Counted from the first letter of the stretch, positions 46,069 through 54,139 are shown. The stretch: DNA of 64,000 nucleotides from Sporosarcina globispora (GCF_001274725.1 NZ_LGUF01000007.1:3076077-3140076), one strand, 5' to 3'. Notes: generated from the sequence alone by a model not told the origin. A program made the numbers and translations.

Positions 46069-46905
46069 ATGATAAAAGAATCCCCTTTGCAATTTGATTT
46101 TGAGAAGCTCTGGAAGGATGGCATGCTGGATTGGCATGGCAGGATGCCGGAGCGAATGGTCGATGATGAGCTGGAAGAAGCCTTTTGGGCGCAGTCCATG
46201 AAGAAAAAAAGATACAAGCAGACAGATGAGTATGCAAAAAAGATCTACGAAAAAATGAAACCGTATATCCCGGAAAACTCAAGCTGCATTGAATTCGGAC
46301 CGGGATGGGGCAACTATACATTCCCGCTAAGCCAAGATGTCAGAAGTTTAACGCTGGTTGATGGCTCAAAGAGTGTGCTCGCATATTTAAAGCAGTACTT
46401 TGACGATGAAGCCCCTATCCGATTTGTCCATAGCAAATGGGAAGAAGCACAATTGGAGCCGCATGATGTAGTGGTTGGGGTAAACTGCTTTTATCGGATG
46501 TACGAAATAAATGAAGCGCTGAAGAAAATGAATAGACTGGCAAAAAAACGTGCGATTATCGGCTTAACAACAGGGCCTATTCAGCCGCATTACGTCATTT
46601 TAGATGAGCAGTTTGGCTATGACATTAAATATCCGCGTCGGGATTATATCATGATTGTCAACATGCTTTATCAGTTAGGCATATTTGCTGATTGTGAAAT
46701 GATAAAGCTTAAGCGTGAGCATCGTTATGATACACGGCAGCAGCTAGTAGAAGCCCAAAGCAAGAAAATCTTATCTGCCAAGTTTGATAAAACACATGTG
46801 GAAGCTTCACTTGAACGCTTTATTTCCAAAGAAGATGGCCAGTTTGTGTACCGTTATCCTTTCTATGCGGCAATCATTAGCTGGGAGCCAGTGAAGGGAA
46901 TATGA
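46069..46905 (+). CDS. Class I SAM-dependent methyltransferase of unknown substrate
   Basis: A 278-residue protein with a Rossmann SAM-binding core: CIEFGPGWGNYTFPL near 80 (motif I), TLVDGSKSVLAYL near 101 and VVVGVNCFYRMYEINEAL near 139. The N-terminal 65 residues and the C-terminal basic part (EAQSKKILSAKFDKTHVEA) are extra. It is unrelated to the tetrapyrrole methylases of the operon, all of which are already accounted for. It lies between btuR and the importer genes and overlaps the permease start by four bases, so it is co-translated with transport genes. Modification of a metallophore or a corrinoid side group is speculative. Confidence 0.75.
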   Translation: MIKESPLQFDFEKLWKDGMLDWHGRMPERMVDDELEEAFWAQSMKKKRYKQTDEYAKKIYEKMKPYIPENSSCIEFGPGWGNYTFPLSQDVRSLTLVDGSKSVLAYLKQYFDDEAPIRFVHSKWEEAQLEPHDVVVGVNCFYRMYEINEALKKMNRLAKKRAIIGLTTGPIQPHYVILDEQFGYDIKYPRRDYIMIVNMLYQLGIFADCEMIKLKREHRYDTRQQLVEAQSKKILSAKFDKTHVEASLERFISKEDGQFVYRYPFYAAIISWEPVKGI

Positions 46906-47942
46906 CTGGGACTCGGTTTACATTATTGTTAGGAGCACTAGCCGCGGGATTACTGGCATCCATGACTTTTGCCGTGATGGTTGGATCTGTTGATATTACA
47001 CCACGCCTTATTTGGGAAGTGCTATTCTTCAAACTTGGTATATTACTAGAAACTGATGCTTCTAATGCACAGACGGTTATTATTTGGGATATACGATTCC
47101 CTCGTGTTGTACTTGCGTCTATCGTAGGAGCCGCACTGGCCATTTGCGGTGCAGCCATTCAAGCATTAGTGAAGAACTCGATTGCAGATCCTTACATTTT
47201 GGGGGTATCGTCAGGAGCATCCGTTGGAGCGGCATCGGTCATTTTACTCGGTGCATTTAGCATAATGGGGGTCTATGCGATATCCCTTGCTGCATTTTTA
47301 GGGGCCATTTTTGCGGTCGTGACTGTGTTTTTTTTGGCACGTGTCAATGGGCGTATATCGGTCATTCGTCTGCTTTTGGCAGGGATTGCGGTTTCGATGG
47401 TATTATCCGCTATTACAAATTTTATGCTGATGATGTCCAAACAGCAGGGCGGTATTCAAGCAGTCATGCATTGGATGCTCGGCAGTCTGGCAGGTGCAAA
47501 ATGGTCCAATCTGGCTATCCCATTTTTTTCACTGCTGCTGGTTTTTATTCTGCTGCTCATGAATTATCGCCAGCTTAATGCGATGCTGCTTGGAGAGGAA
47601 ACGGCTGCGACTCTTGGCGTTAATCTGGACCGTTTTCGAATCTTTATCATTCTCTTTGTATCCCTTCTGACCGGTGTTGTCGTCGCAGTCAGCGGTAGCA
47701 TTGGCTTCGTCGGGCTGATTATCCCTCACATAGTACGGATGATGGTGGGTTCAAATTACAAAAGGGTTCTGCCGATAAGCGCCCTAATCGGTGCCATTTT
47801 CTTAGTTTGGGCGGATATGGCCGCACGTATTGTCCTGGCGCCTGAAGAAATGCCAATCGGAATTATTACCGCTATTTGCGGCGGCCCTTTTTTTATTTGG
47901 TTGCTTAGGCGAAAACGTTATTCTTTTGGGGACGGTGAATAA
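46902..47942 (+). CDS. FecCD/BtuC-type ABC transporter permease
   Basis: A 346-residue permease with about 10 spans. Family marks are IWDIRFPRVVLASIVGAALAICGAAIQALVKNSIADPYILG near 62-102, GEETAATLGVN near 230 (the ATPase-contacting loop) and GFVGLIIPHIVRMMVG near 268-283. Proteins of this type import iron-siderophores, heme or vitamin B12. Its position in a riboswitch-controlled cobalamin operon favours a corrinoid or cobalt-chelate substrate. It overlaps the methyltransferase gene by four bases and the ATPase starts three bases after its stop. Confidence 0.88.
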   Translation: MTGTRFTLLLGALAAGLLASMTFAVMVGSVDITPRLIWEVLFFKLGILLETDASNAQTVIIWDIRFPRVVLASIVGAALAICGAAIQALVKNSIADPYILGVSSGASVGAASVILLGAFSIMGVYAISLAAFLGAIFAVVTVFFLARVNGRISVIRLLLAGIAVSMVLSAITNFMLMMSKQQGGIQAVMHWMLGSLAGAKWSNLAIPFFSLLLVFILLLMNYRQLNAMLLGEETAATLGVNLDRFRIFIILFVSLLTGVVVAVSGSIGFVGLIIPHIVRMMVGSNYKRVLPISALIGAIFLVWADMAARIVLAPEEMPIGIITAICGGPFFIWLLRRKRYSFGDGE

Positions 47943-47944
47943 GG

Positions 47945-48709
47945 ATGCTCCAAGTCAAAAATATGGCCTTTTCTGTGCCAGACAAGCAAATCTTAAACAA
48001 TATCACTTTTTCTGTGGAACAAGGGAAATTCATTGGCATTATTGGTCCGAATGGCAGCGGAAAATCGACGATGTTAAAAATTATATATCGTCATTTAAAG
48101 CAGACAAGCGGCTTAGTGACGTTATATGAAAAGGATATTAGTCTAATTCCGCAGAAAAAACTTGCTCAGGTGTTAGCCGTGGTGAGCCAGGAAACACCGG
48201 TGCTCTTTGATTTTACTGTAAAAGATTTAGTCATGATGGGGAGGACGCCATACAAAAAATGGCTTGCAGCTGATAACCAGGAGGACTTTGCCATTGTCGA
48301 AGAAAGCATGATGCTTGCCGATGTACTTCACTTGGAAAACCGCACGTTTAGCCAATTATCCGGCGGCGAGAAGAAGCGGGTGATGCTCGCACGCGCCCTT
48401 GCACAGCAGGCAAACATTTTGATTTTAGATGAACCGACCAATCATCTGGATATTGAACATCAATATCAATTAATGGATTTAGTGAAGGACCTGCCCATAA
48501 CTATTGTGGCAGCTCTCCATGATTTAAACCTGGCAGCTGGGTATTGTGATGAACTGCTGGTTATGAAAGATGGGACTCTATATATGGAGGGAACACCGGA
48601 GCAAGTCTTGACAGAAGAGACATTGAAGGAAGTCTTCCATATGCAGGCTGGTGTTTCGAAAAACCCATTTACCAAGAAACTTCATTTATTTTTTTATACA
48701 AACCATTAA
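47945..48709 (+). CDS. FepC/BtuD-type ABC transporter ATP-binding protein
   Basis: A 254-residue ATPase partner of the FecCD-type permease. Walker A is GPNGSGKST near 37, the Q-loop VSQETPVLFDFTVKDLVMMG near 79, the signature LSGGEKKR near 138, Walker B ILILDEPTNHLD near 159 and the H-loop ALHDLNLA near 193. The VMMGRTPYK segment is typical for iron-siderophore/B12 importers. Its TTPase-like C-terminus ends with a Phe/Lys-rich tail. Confidence 0.9.
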   Translation: MLQVKNMAFSVPDKQILNNITFSVEQGKFIGIIGPNGSGKSTMLKIIYRHLKQTSGLVTLYEKDISLIPQKKLAQVLAVVSQETPVLFDFTVKDLVMMGRTPYKKWLAADNQEDFAIVEESMMLADVLHLENRTFSQLSGGEKKRVMLARALAQQANILILDEPTNHLDIEHQYQLMDLVKDLPITIVAALHDLNLAAGYCDELLVMKDGTLYMEGTPEQVLTEETLKEVFHMQAGVSKNPFTKKLHLFFYTNH

Positions 48710-48732
48710 ATTGAATTGAGGGACCTACGAAC

Positions 48733-49719
48733 ATGAAAAACAGCAGAATTTGGGCTTTCCTGGTCTTAGCGGCATCATTTTTATTAGCCGCATGCTCAGC
48801 AGAAGAGGCAGACACAGCAGCGGTAAAAAGCGGACAGAAAGAACAAACGGAGAAAGTTGTTATTGAAAATGAAGGGTTTGTGAATGAATACGAGGAAGCA
48901 CCAAAGCGTGCTATATCATTAAATCAGCATGTGACAGAAATCATGCTGGCACTTGGTCTGGAAGATTCAATGGCCGGAACGGCATTTCTGGATAATGAGA
49001 TTTATGAGCCTTTACAGGAGGCGTACGACAAAGTACCTGTGTTAGCTGAGCAATATCCATCAAAGGAGCAAGTCATTTCAGCGGAAGCTGACTTTCTATA
49101 TGGAGGCTGGGAAAATGCCTTTAACGAGAAAAATATTGCAGCACGTGAAGAGTTAAAGGAATTAGGCATTAATAGCTACCTTCAATCGTCATCAGTGAAA
49201 GTAGCACCAACATTAGAAGACATTTACAAAGACATACGAAACATCGCAAAAATCTTCCGGGTGGAAGAACGCGGTGAAGAACTAATTGACCAAATGAATA
49301 AAGAGATTGAAGCGATTACATTACAATTGCCGGAAGTAAAAAAGCCGCTGGATGTCCTGGTTTACGATAGCGGCGAAACATATGTGTTCACTTCCACACA
49401 AAACTTCATGAATACACTTGTAACAATGGCAGGCGGCCACAATGTCTTTGGAGATGTAAAAGGAAACTGGGCCACCGTCTCAAAAGAAGACGCAGTGGAA
49501 CGTGAGCCAGATGTCATTGTAGTCATTGACTATGGCTCAACTACTGCGGAACAAAAAATAGAATTCCTTAAAAAGGATCCGGCTTTAAGCCAGACCCCTG
49601 CTGTACAAAACGAACGCTTTGTCATCTTGCCTTTATCAGCAGCATCTGAAGGAGTTCGTGTTGGGGAAGCGCTTGAAGTTTTGGCAAAAGGTTTTTATCC
49701 GGAGGCTTTTAAGAATTAG
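48733..49719 (+). CDS. Metal-chelate/corrinoid ABC transporter substrate-binding lipoprotein
   Basis: A 328-residue lipoprotein of the periplasmic-binding-fold class III (BtuF/FecB). The signal SRIWAFLVLAASFLLAAC ends in the lipobox LAAC. The two lobes are joined by a long helix near residues 165-195 (EERGEELIDQMNKEIEAIT); APKRAISLNQHVTEIMLALGL near 54-74 is the family start of lobe one. The stated ligand is unknown; co-regulation with B12 synthesis suggests cobinamide/cobalamin or a cobalt chelate. A GC-rich repeat follows before the next gene. Confidence 0.88.
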   Translation: MKNSRIWAFLVLAASFLLAACSAEEADTAAVKSGQKEQTEKVVIENEGFVNEYEEAPKRAISLNQHVTEIMLALGLEDSMAGTAFLDNEIYEPLQEAYDKVPVLAEQYPSKEQVISAEADFLYGGWENAFNEKNIAAREELKELGINSYLQSSSVKVAPTLEDIYKDIRNIAKIFRVEERGEELIDQMNKEIEAITLQLPEVKKPLDVLVYDSGETYVFTSTQNFMNTLVTMAGGHNVFGDVKGNWATVSKEDAVEREPDVIVVIDYGSTTAEQKIEFLKKDPALSQTPAVQNERFVILPLSAASEGVRVGEALEVLAKGFYPEAFKN

Positions 49720-49756
49720 GTTGTTTTTAACATTTTGTTGATATCGAACCTAAGTT

Positions 49757-49905
49757 TGACCGCTGAGTTCATTGGAGCGGAGGGCACTTGACTCCAGCGG
49801 GAGCAGCGGGACAGGTGAGACCCCACAGGCGCATGCGCCGAGGAGGCTCACCGCACGCCCCACGGAAAGCAAGTGCCCCGTGCTGAAATCAACGGGCACT
49901 ATCCA
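49757..49905. repeat. GC-rich palindromic intergenic repeat (Bacillaceae REP-like element)
   Basis: A roughly 150-base GC-rich block in an AT-rich setting with nested inverted repeats: GGGCACTTG (49782-49790) with CAAGTGCCC (49870-49878), GGTGAG (49814-49819) with CTCACC (49847-49852), and a perfect palindrome GGCGCATGCGCC (49828-49839) at the tip. The whole can fold into one long branched hairpin. I know very similar blocks (CCAGCGGGAGCAGCGGGACA core) from intergenic regions of many Bacillaceae. The short reading frame on the minus strand is not a gene. Confidence 0.8.
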
Positions 49906-49938
49906 TAAGCAAAAATTTTTATAGAGGGAGGTCACCTA

Positions 49939-51135
49939 ATGACAACCTGGAATCTAACACAAATGCAGCGTCACCTGCTCATTTGCAACGGCGCAACCTG
50001 TATGGGAGCAGGCGCTGAAGAAGTCACACAGCAAATTCGTGATGAAATCCGTAAAAATCGCTTAGACGAGCATATTCATACATCACGTACACGCTGTAAC
50101 GGCCGCTGCAAAGATAAATGCGTCGTCATTGATTACCCGAGGGGAACCTGGTATTCGGTCCAGCAGGAAGAAACCGCACGCGACATTGTTCATGAAGCAG
50201 TGAAAGAAGATGCAATCATTTACTCCATGGAACACGGCGAACGCAAACGCAATGAAAACCGCATTAAAGGCATCGATAAATACAAGAAAGGAAAAGGGCC
50301 AATGAAAAAAGCTGTATTATTTGTCGGGCATGGCAGCAGGATGGAGGAGGGGAATGACGAAGTCCGCCAATTTGTCGGGCAGATGAGAGATTCCATTGAT
50401 CCAGCCCTATTGGTCGAAACGTGTTTCTTAGAATTTGCATCACCAAATATTGAAGATGGAATTCAGCTTTGTGTTGAAAAAGGTGCAGATGAAGTTCATG
50501 TCATTCCCATCATCCTATTACATGCAGGACACTCAAAACTCCACATTCCAGCAGAAATTGAACATGCCAAAGAGCATTTCCCGGATGTTCAATTTACCTA
50601 TGGACAAACGATAGGTGTTCATGATGAGGTCCTTGAAATTTTAAAAACAAGACTTGCTGAAACCGGCTTTAATGTGAATCAAAAGCACGAAGATACCGCG
50701 ATTTTATTAATTGGACGCGGCGGCAGCGACCCATATGCAAATGCTGATTTCTATAAGATCAGCAGATTGCTGTGGGAAAAGTTAAATGTATCAGCCGTTG
50801 AATGTGCCTTCATGGGAGTCACAACGCCAACCGTGCAGGATGGGATGGAGCGCTGCATTAAACTGGGCGCCAAAAAAATCATTATGCTGCCGTATTTTTT
50901 ATTCACCGGGATTTTAATGGAAAGAATGAACAAAATGGCTGAGCAGTTCAAAATGGATTATCCTCATGTATCTATTGATATTGCTGAATATTTCGGATAC
51001 CATCCCAAGTTGAGGATTGTACTATTAGAGCGTATGAACCAAGCCCTCGACGGCACCTCGACAGGAATACAGGACCTGGAAAATTTCCGTAAGTATGCGG
51101 AAGAACATGGTTATGAACATCATCACCATCATTAA
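49939..51135 (+). CDS. cbiX: CbiW-CbiX fusion: 2Fe-2S thioredoxin-like ferredoxin joined to sirohydrochlorin cobaltochelatase
   Basis: A 398-residue fusion. Residues 1-95 are a thioredoxin-like ferredoxin (CbiW): cysteines in ICNGATC near 15-20 and RCNGRCKDKC near 56-65. Residues 122-398 are a long-form CbiX chelatase that inserts cobalt into sirohydrochlorin: LFVGHGSRMEEGNDE near 126-140 with the catalytic histidine, LLHAGHSKLH near 195, a degenerate second-half copy GRGGSDPYANADF near 257, and a histidine-rich tail ending HHHHH. In B. megaterium CbiW and CbiX are separate. The linker codes for KKGKGP, from an AAGGAAAAGGG stretch directly before an internal ATG at 50302, as if an old cbiX ribosome binding site became coding. 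GAGGGAGG precedes the ATG. Confidence 0.9.
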   Translation: MTTWNLTQMQRHLLICNGATCMGAGAEEVTQQIRDEIRKNRLDEHIHTSRTRCNGRCKDKCVVIDYPRGTWYSVQQEETARDIVHEAVKEDAIIYSMEHGERKRNENRIKGIDKYKKGKGPMKKAVLFVGHGSRMEEGNDEVRQFVGQMRDSIDPALLVETCFLEFASPNIEDGIQLCVEKGADEVHVIPIILLHAGHSKLHIPAEIEHAKEHFPDVQFTYGQTIGVHDEVLEILKTRLAETGFNVNQKHEDTAILLIGRGGSDPYANADFYKISRLLWEKLNVSAVECAFMGVTTPTVQDGMERCIKLGAKKIIMLPYFLFTGILMERMNKMAEQFKMDYPHVSIDIAEYFGYHPKLRIVLLERMNQALDGTSTGIQDLENFRKYAEEHGYEHHHHH

Positions 51136-51164
51136 AAGGAATAATCCTATATGAAAATGGATCC

Positions 51165-51191
51165 AGCTGCCAAATGGCAGCTTTTTTTTTT
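51165..51191 (+). terminator. Rho-independent terminator of the cobalamin operon
   Basis: AGCTGCC (51165-51171) pairs with GGCAGCT (51176-51182) around AAAT, followed by ten T. It marks the 3' end of the operon. Confidence 0.92.
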
Positions 51192-51293
51192 ATATAAAGC
51201 TTAAGTGCAAAAGAGAATTAACAGGTAAAAAGAATAAATAATTTCAGAATGGGTGAATTTAAAAATATCTGCAGTAGGAAAGGCTGGTCTTTT

Positions 51294-51788
51294 ATGGAGA
51301 AAAAATTATTAAACATGCTTCTGGGGTTGTGCATATTTTCAGTGCCATTTTTGTTTAAAGGTAAGAAAATGAGGGAGACATTAGTTATTTTTTTCTCGAA
51401 AGGCGTTCTTGCTACTCTGATTGATGCCTATGTTGTTGGAACGAAAAGAGTTGAATATCCGGTTCGCCCATTTGCAAGAATTTTTAAAACAAACCTTATT
51501 TATGATATCTTGTTTTTCCCATTATTAAGTGTTATATGGGTTAAGTTTTCCTACAATGACAATTTACGCAATATTCTTCTCAAAAGCTTACTATTCAGTG
51601 TGCCTATGAGCATCGGCCAATGGTACTTTGAAAAGAACACAAGGCTATTCAAGTGGAGGAAATGGTCTATTTTCCATACATTTTGCAGTGTGAATTTTAC
51701 TTTATTCACAATAAGAGGGTTTATTGGGTTTATTAAAAAATTGGATCGATTAAAGGGAAATCAAAACTTAAATGAAATGGAAGTATAA
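51294..51788 (+). CDS. CBO0543-like multi-span membrane protein
   Basis: A 164-residue membrane protein with about four spans: LLNMLLGLCIFSVPFLF, LVIFFSKGVLATLIDAYVVG, TNLIYDILFFPLLSVIWV, and SLLFSVPMSIGQWYFEKNT. The pattern of short loops with aromatic residues and the QWYFEKNTRLFKW segment recalls the CBO0543 family of Bacillus and Clostridium, whose function is unknown. The ATG at 51294 follows AGGAAAGG; the open frame upstream to 51249 lacks a site. A second member of the same type lies at 53357. It is flanked by terminators, so it is monocistronic. Confidence 0.6.
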   Translation: MEKKLLNMLLGLCIFSVPFLFKGKKMRETLVIFFSKGVLATLIDAYVVGTKRVEYPVRPFARIFKTNLIYDILFFPLLSVIWVKFSYNDNLRNILLKSLLFSVPMSIGQWYFEKNTRLFKWRKWSIFHTFCSVNFTLFTIRGFIGFIKKLDRLKGNQNLNEMEV

Positions 51789-51827
51789 TTTTATAATGAA
51801 TCAGGGCTTAATCCTATGAAATTTTCA

Positions 51828-51852
51828 AGGCTGCCATTTCGGCAGCTTTTTC
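51828..51852 (+). terminator. Rho-independent terminator after the CBO0543-like gene
   Basis: GCTGCC (51830-51835) pairs with GGCAGC (51841-51846) around ATTTC, followed by TTTTTC. Confidence 0.85.
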
Positions 51853-51940
51853 TTATGATCGCTAAAGGAGGAATATTTCCGGTTTTATTGAATAATGAAC
51901 AAACAGGGAGAACTAAGAGAGGGAAGGATGTGAGGATTGA

Positions 51941-52507
51941 ATGCTGAATGGAAAGTTGGCAAGCCAAATCGCAGGGATAGTCATAGCGGTAAGTTTAAGC
52001 AACAAGCATACGTTCAGCAAGGAAAATCAAGACGCTATAAAATTGGTGAAAGGTTTTGGGGTAGAAAGGGATGCCCACTTTGGTTCCACGGTTAAACATC
52101 GCTCAAGAGTGGCACAGAATCCTGACCAGCCGAACTTAAGACAGGTTCATTTAATTCCAAATGAGTTATTTGAAGAGTTAGCAGACTGTTTCCATATTGA
52201 GCCAGGCCAAATGGGCGAAAATATTACAACAGCCGGAATAAATCTTCTTGAATTACCTGCTGACACTAAATTAATGATTGGGAAAGCTGCCGTTATTAAG
52301 GTAACAGGACTGCGCAATCCCTGTGCTCAAATTGATCATTTTCAGCCCGGTCTTTTAAAAGCTGTTGTCGGCAGGGATGCAGAAGGAAATTTAATTAGGA
52401 AAGCTGGAATAATGGGAGTCGTTCTGGAGAGCGGAGAAGTGAAGGCAGGCGATGAAATTCGCGTTCAATTACCGCCAAAGCCCTTTAAAAAACTTAAACG
52501 GGTTTAG
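51941..52507 (+). CDS. MOSC domain protein
   Basis: A 188-residue protein with a stand-alone MOSC (molybdenum cofactor sulfurase C-terminal) domain. Typical marks are GFGVERDAHFGSTVKHRS near 44-61, RQVHLIPNELFEEL near 72, MGENITTAGINLLELP near 97 and the conserved cysteine in GLRNPCAQI near 130. Stand-alone MOSC proteins bind Moco or handle sulfur on pterin cofactors and detoxify N-hydroxylated compounds in some cases; the role here is open. No other molybdenum gene lies nearby. The ATG start has GTGAGG upstream. Confidence 0.85.
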   Translation: MLNGKLASQIAGIVIAVSLSNKHTFSKENQDAIKLVKGFGVERDAHFGSTVKHRSRVAQNPDQPNLRQVHLIPNELFEELADCFHIEPGQMGENITTAGINLLELPADTKLMIGKAAVIKVTGLRNPCAQIDHFQPGLLKAVVGRDAEGNLIRKAGIMGVVLESGEVKAGDEIRVQLPPKPFKKLKRV

Positions 52508-52604
52508 GTTTTAAAAGAATACTTACAGTCTGCTGAATTAACTCAGCCATAATCTATTAATATTTCATAAAACTTATATTTGGACATAGGGATGTGGATT
52601 CTTT

Positions 52605-53285
52605 TTGAAAAATTTGCTGATGCCTATTTTAATCGGCCTGATGGCTGTTTTGTATATTTTTATTATTCCCCATGAGCCGCTGGGGTTGAAAATTGTCTTT
52701 AAATTAATCCCAATGGCGCTGATCATTATTTATGCTTTTCAAAAGCTTCCAGGCAGCTCGCCCCTGGCACTGCGTTTGGTCATTATTGGCCTGTTTTTTT
52801 GTATGCTTGGCGATGGATTCATTGCCGTATCATTTGTTGCTGGACTCGGTGCCTTCCTCATAGGCCATCTTTTCTATTTGACGGGTTTTTTCAAAATGGC
52901 AAAAAGTAATTTGCTTCGCTTGGCGGCCATTATACCGATTGGTTTGTATTCTTTTCTTATTGGCCGTCAGCTGATTGCTTCCTTATTGTCTGAAGGAAAC
53001 CAATCTCTAGTGATCCCAGTTTCTGCTTACATGCTGGTCATTTCCGCTATGGCTATATCAGCCATCCTGACAGGGAACAAATGGGTAATTGCCGGAAGTA
53101 TTTTGTTTGTGATTTCTGACTCAATCCTATCCTGGAATATGTTTGTATCAGACATCATCTATTCAGATGTTTTCATAATGACAACATACTATTCTGCTCA
53201 ATTTCTGATTGCCAGCAGCCTTGCTTCATTGGGGAGGACAGCAGGAAAGAACATAGCAAAATCGGATGTGATCCATAAAATCTGA
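52605..53285 (+). CDS. YhhN/TMEM86 family lysoplasmalogenase-like membrane protein
   Basis: A 226-residue protein with about eight spans. The pattern GLFFCMLGDGFIAVSFVAGLGAFLIGHLFYLTGF near 64-98, with the Asp in LGDG and the helix ending GHLFYL, is the family signature; VISDSILSWNMF near 188 supplies the second conserved Asp pair. YhhN-type proteins include eukaryotic lysoplasmalogenase TMEM86B; bacterial functions are mostly unknown. The TTG start at 52605 has a weak GGATGTGG site. A long hairpin terminator follows. Confidence 0.82.
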   Translation: MKNLLMPILIGLMAVLYIFIIPHEPLGLKIVFKLIPMALIIIYAFQKLPGSSPLALRLVIIGLFFCMLGDGFIAVSFVAGLGAFLIGHLFYLTGFFKMAKSNLLRLAAIIPIGLYSFLIGRQLIASLLSEGNQSLVIPVSAYMLVISAMAISAILTGNKWVIAGSILFVISDSILSWNMFVSDIIYSDVFIMTTYYSAQFLIASSLASLGRTAGKNIAKSDVIHKI

Positions 53286-53312
53286 ATTGTTTTAAAATAG
53301 ATAAATAAAATG

Positions 53313-53352
53313 CATAAAAGACTTTCTCCGATCATTAAGAAAGTCTTTTATG
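53313..53352. terminator. Bidirectional terminator between convergent genes
   Basis: CATAAAAGACTTTCT (53313-53327) pairs perfectly with AGAAAGTCTTTTATG (53338-53352), a 15-base-pair stem with T-rich flanks both ways. Confidence 0.88.
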
Positions 53353-53356
53353 TTCT

Positions 53357-53941
53357 TTAGTCCCGCTCTTTTTCCGTTCTTACCTTATCCAGATTATTAA
53401 AACTCTCCATACGAGTTATCCAATAACCGGTGTAGTAAAGTGAAAGGAATATGACAAAATCATATAAAGTAGACCAGCTTTTAGGATCATAAAAATCAAT
53501 GGCGTTAAAAAAATTCATCCCTCCAAAAGCTGCAATGGCTGAGAATATAATTCCTTTTAACAAGCTATTCATCCTAGGCTTTATCTGTAAGGCAAACATT
53601 ACTCCTACCGGTGCAAGAGAAAAGTGATAGGGCAAAAGTAAAAAGGGTGCCAGAGGAAGAAGAATCATAGGGTAAGACCATAACCCCAAAGATAAGGCTG
53701 CGAGATCAATTGTAAGTGAAATTATAATAGTTAATAAGCCGGCTAAGAGAAGCCGTCCTGTGCTATCTTTCTTCCTGTACTTAAACCATATCAGCCAGGG
53801 AACGATAAACAAAGCAATTCCAAACCACCATTGCCAGGTAGTCATAAATTCGTTCTTAACTATATCTGCGAATGCAGTGTTAATCTGGGTATACTGCTCA
53901 AAAGCTTTTTCCGACTTTACTAGACCTTTCTCAAACGCCAC
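53357..53941 (-). CDS. CBO0543 family membrane protein
   Basis: A 194-residue protein with about five spans, starting at GTG 53939-53941 behind GGGGGG; the frame open to 53974 lacks a site. After an amphipathic N-terminus come WWFGIALFIVPWLIWFKYRKK near 38-58, a second span LLLAGLLTIIISLTIDLAALSLGLWSYP and the LLPLAPFLLLPYHFSLAPV block typical of CBO0543 proteins. The C-terminus is charged (RTEKERD). The function of the family is unknown; members are often linked to spore-forming Firmicutes. Confidence 0.75.
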   Translation of the reverse strand: MAFEKGLVKSEKAFEQYTQINTAFADIVKNEFMTTWQWWFGIALFIVPWLIWFKYRKKDSTGRLLLAGLLTIIISLTIDLAALSLGLWSYPMILLPLAPFLLLPYHFSLAPVGVMFALQIKPRMNSLLKGIIFSAIAAFGGMNFFNAIDFYDPKSWSTLYDFVIFLSLYYTGYWITRMESFNNLDKVRTEKERD

Positions 53942-54125
53942 GATTATCCCCCCAATCTTTATAATTATTATCAAATGATTAGACTAATATGCGGGCAGTC
54001 AAATAAAGGTGGTTTCTCTAGGAAGGCAGATCATGGAAATAATACTGCTTTTTTATTAAAGATATGTATACCATTATCTAGTCTTGGTATAGTGAATACT
54101 TAATGAAAATCCATAAATCCTAAAG

Positions 54126-54139
54126 TGACAAAATTGTCA
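54126..54139 (+). promoter_or_regulatory. Likely BceR-type operator upstream of bceA
   Basis: TGACAA (54126-54131), AA, TTGTCA (54134-54139): a perfect inverted repeat with a 2-base spacer, 76 bases before the transporter start. It resembles the TNACA-N4-TGTNA type boxes recognised by BceR-like regulators. The cognate two-component system is encoded on the other side of the transporter genes. Confidence 0.6.

Noticed and set aside
49750-49935. A 61-codon minus-strand frame across the GC-rich repeat.
   Set aside because: The sequence is a folded palindromic repeat; the frame is open because of GC bias and has no ribosome binding site.
51110-51132. The HHHHH tail of the CbiW-CbiX fusion as a cloning artefact (His tag).
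   Set aside because: Histidine-rich C-termini are natural in long-form CbiX chelatases and the stop and terminator that follow are native-looking.
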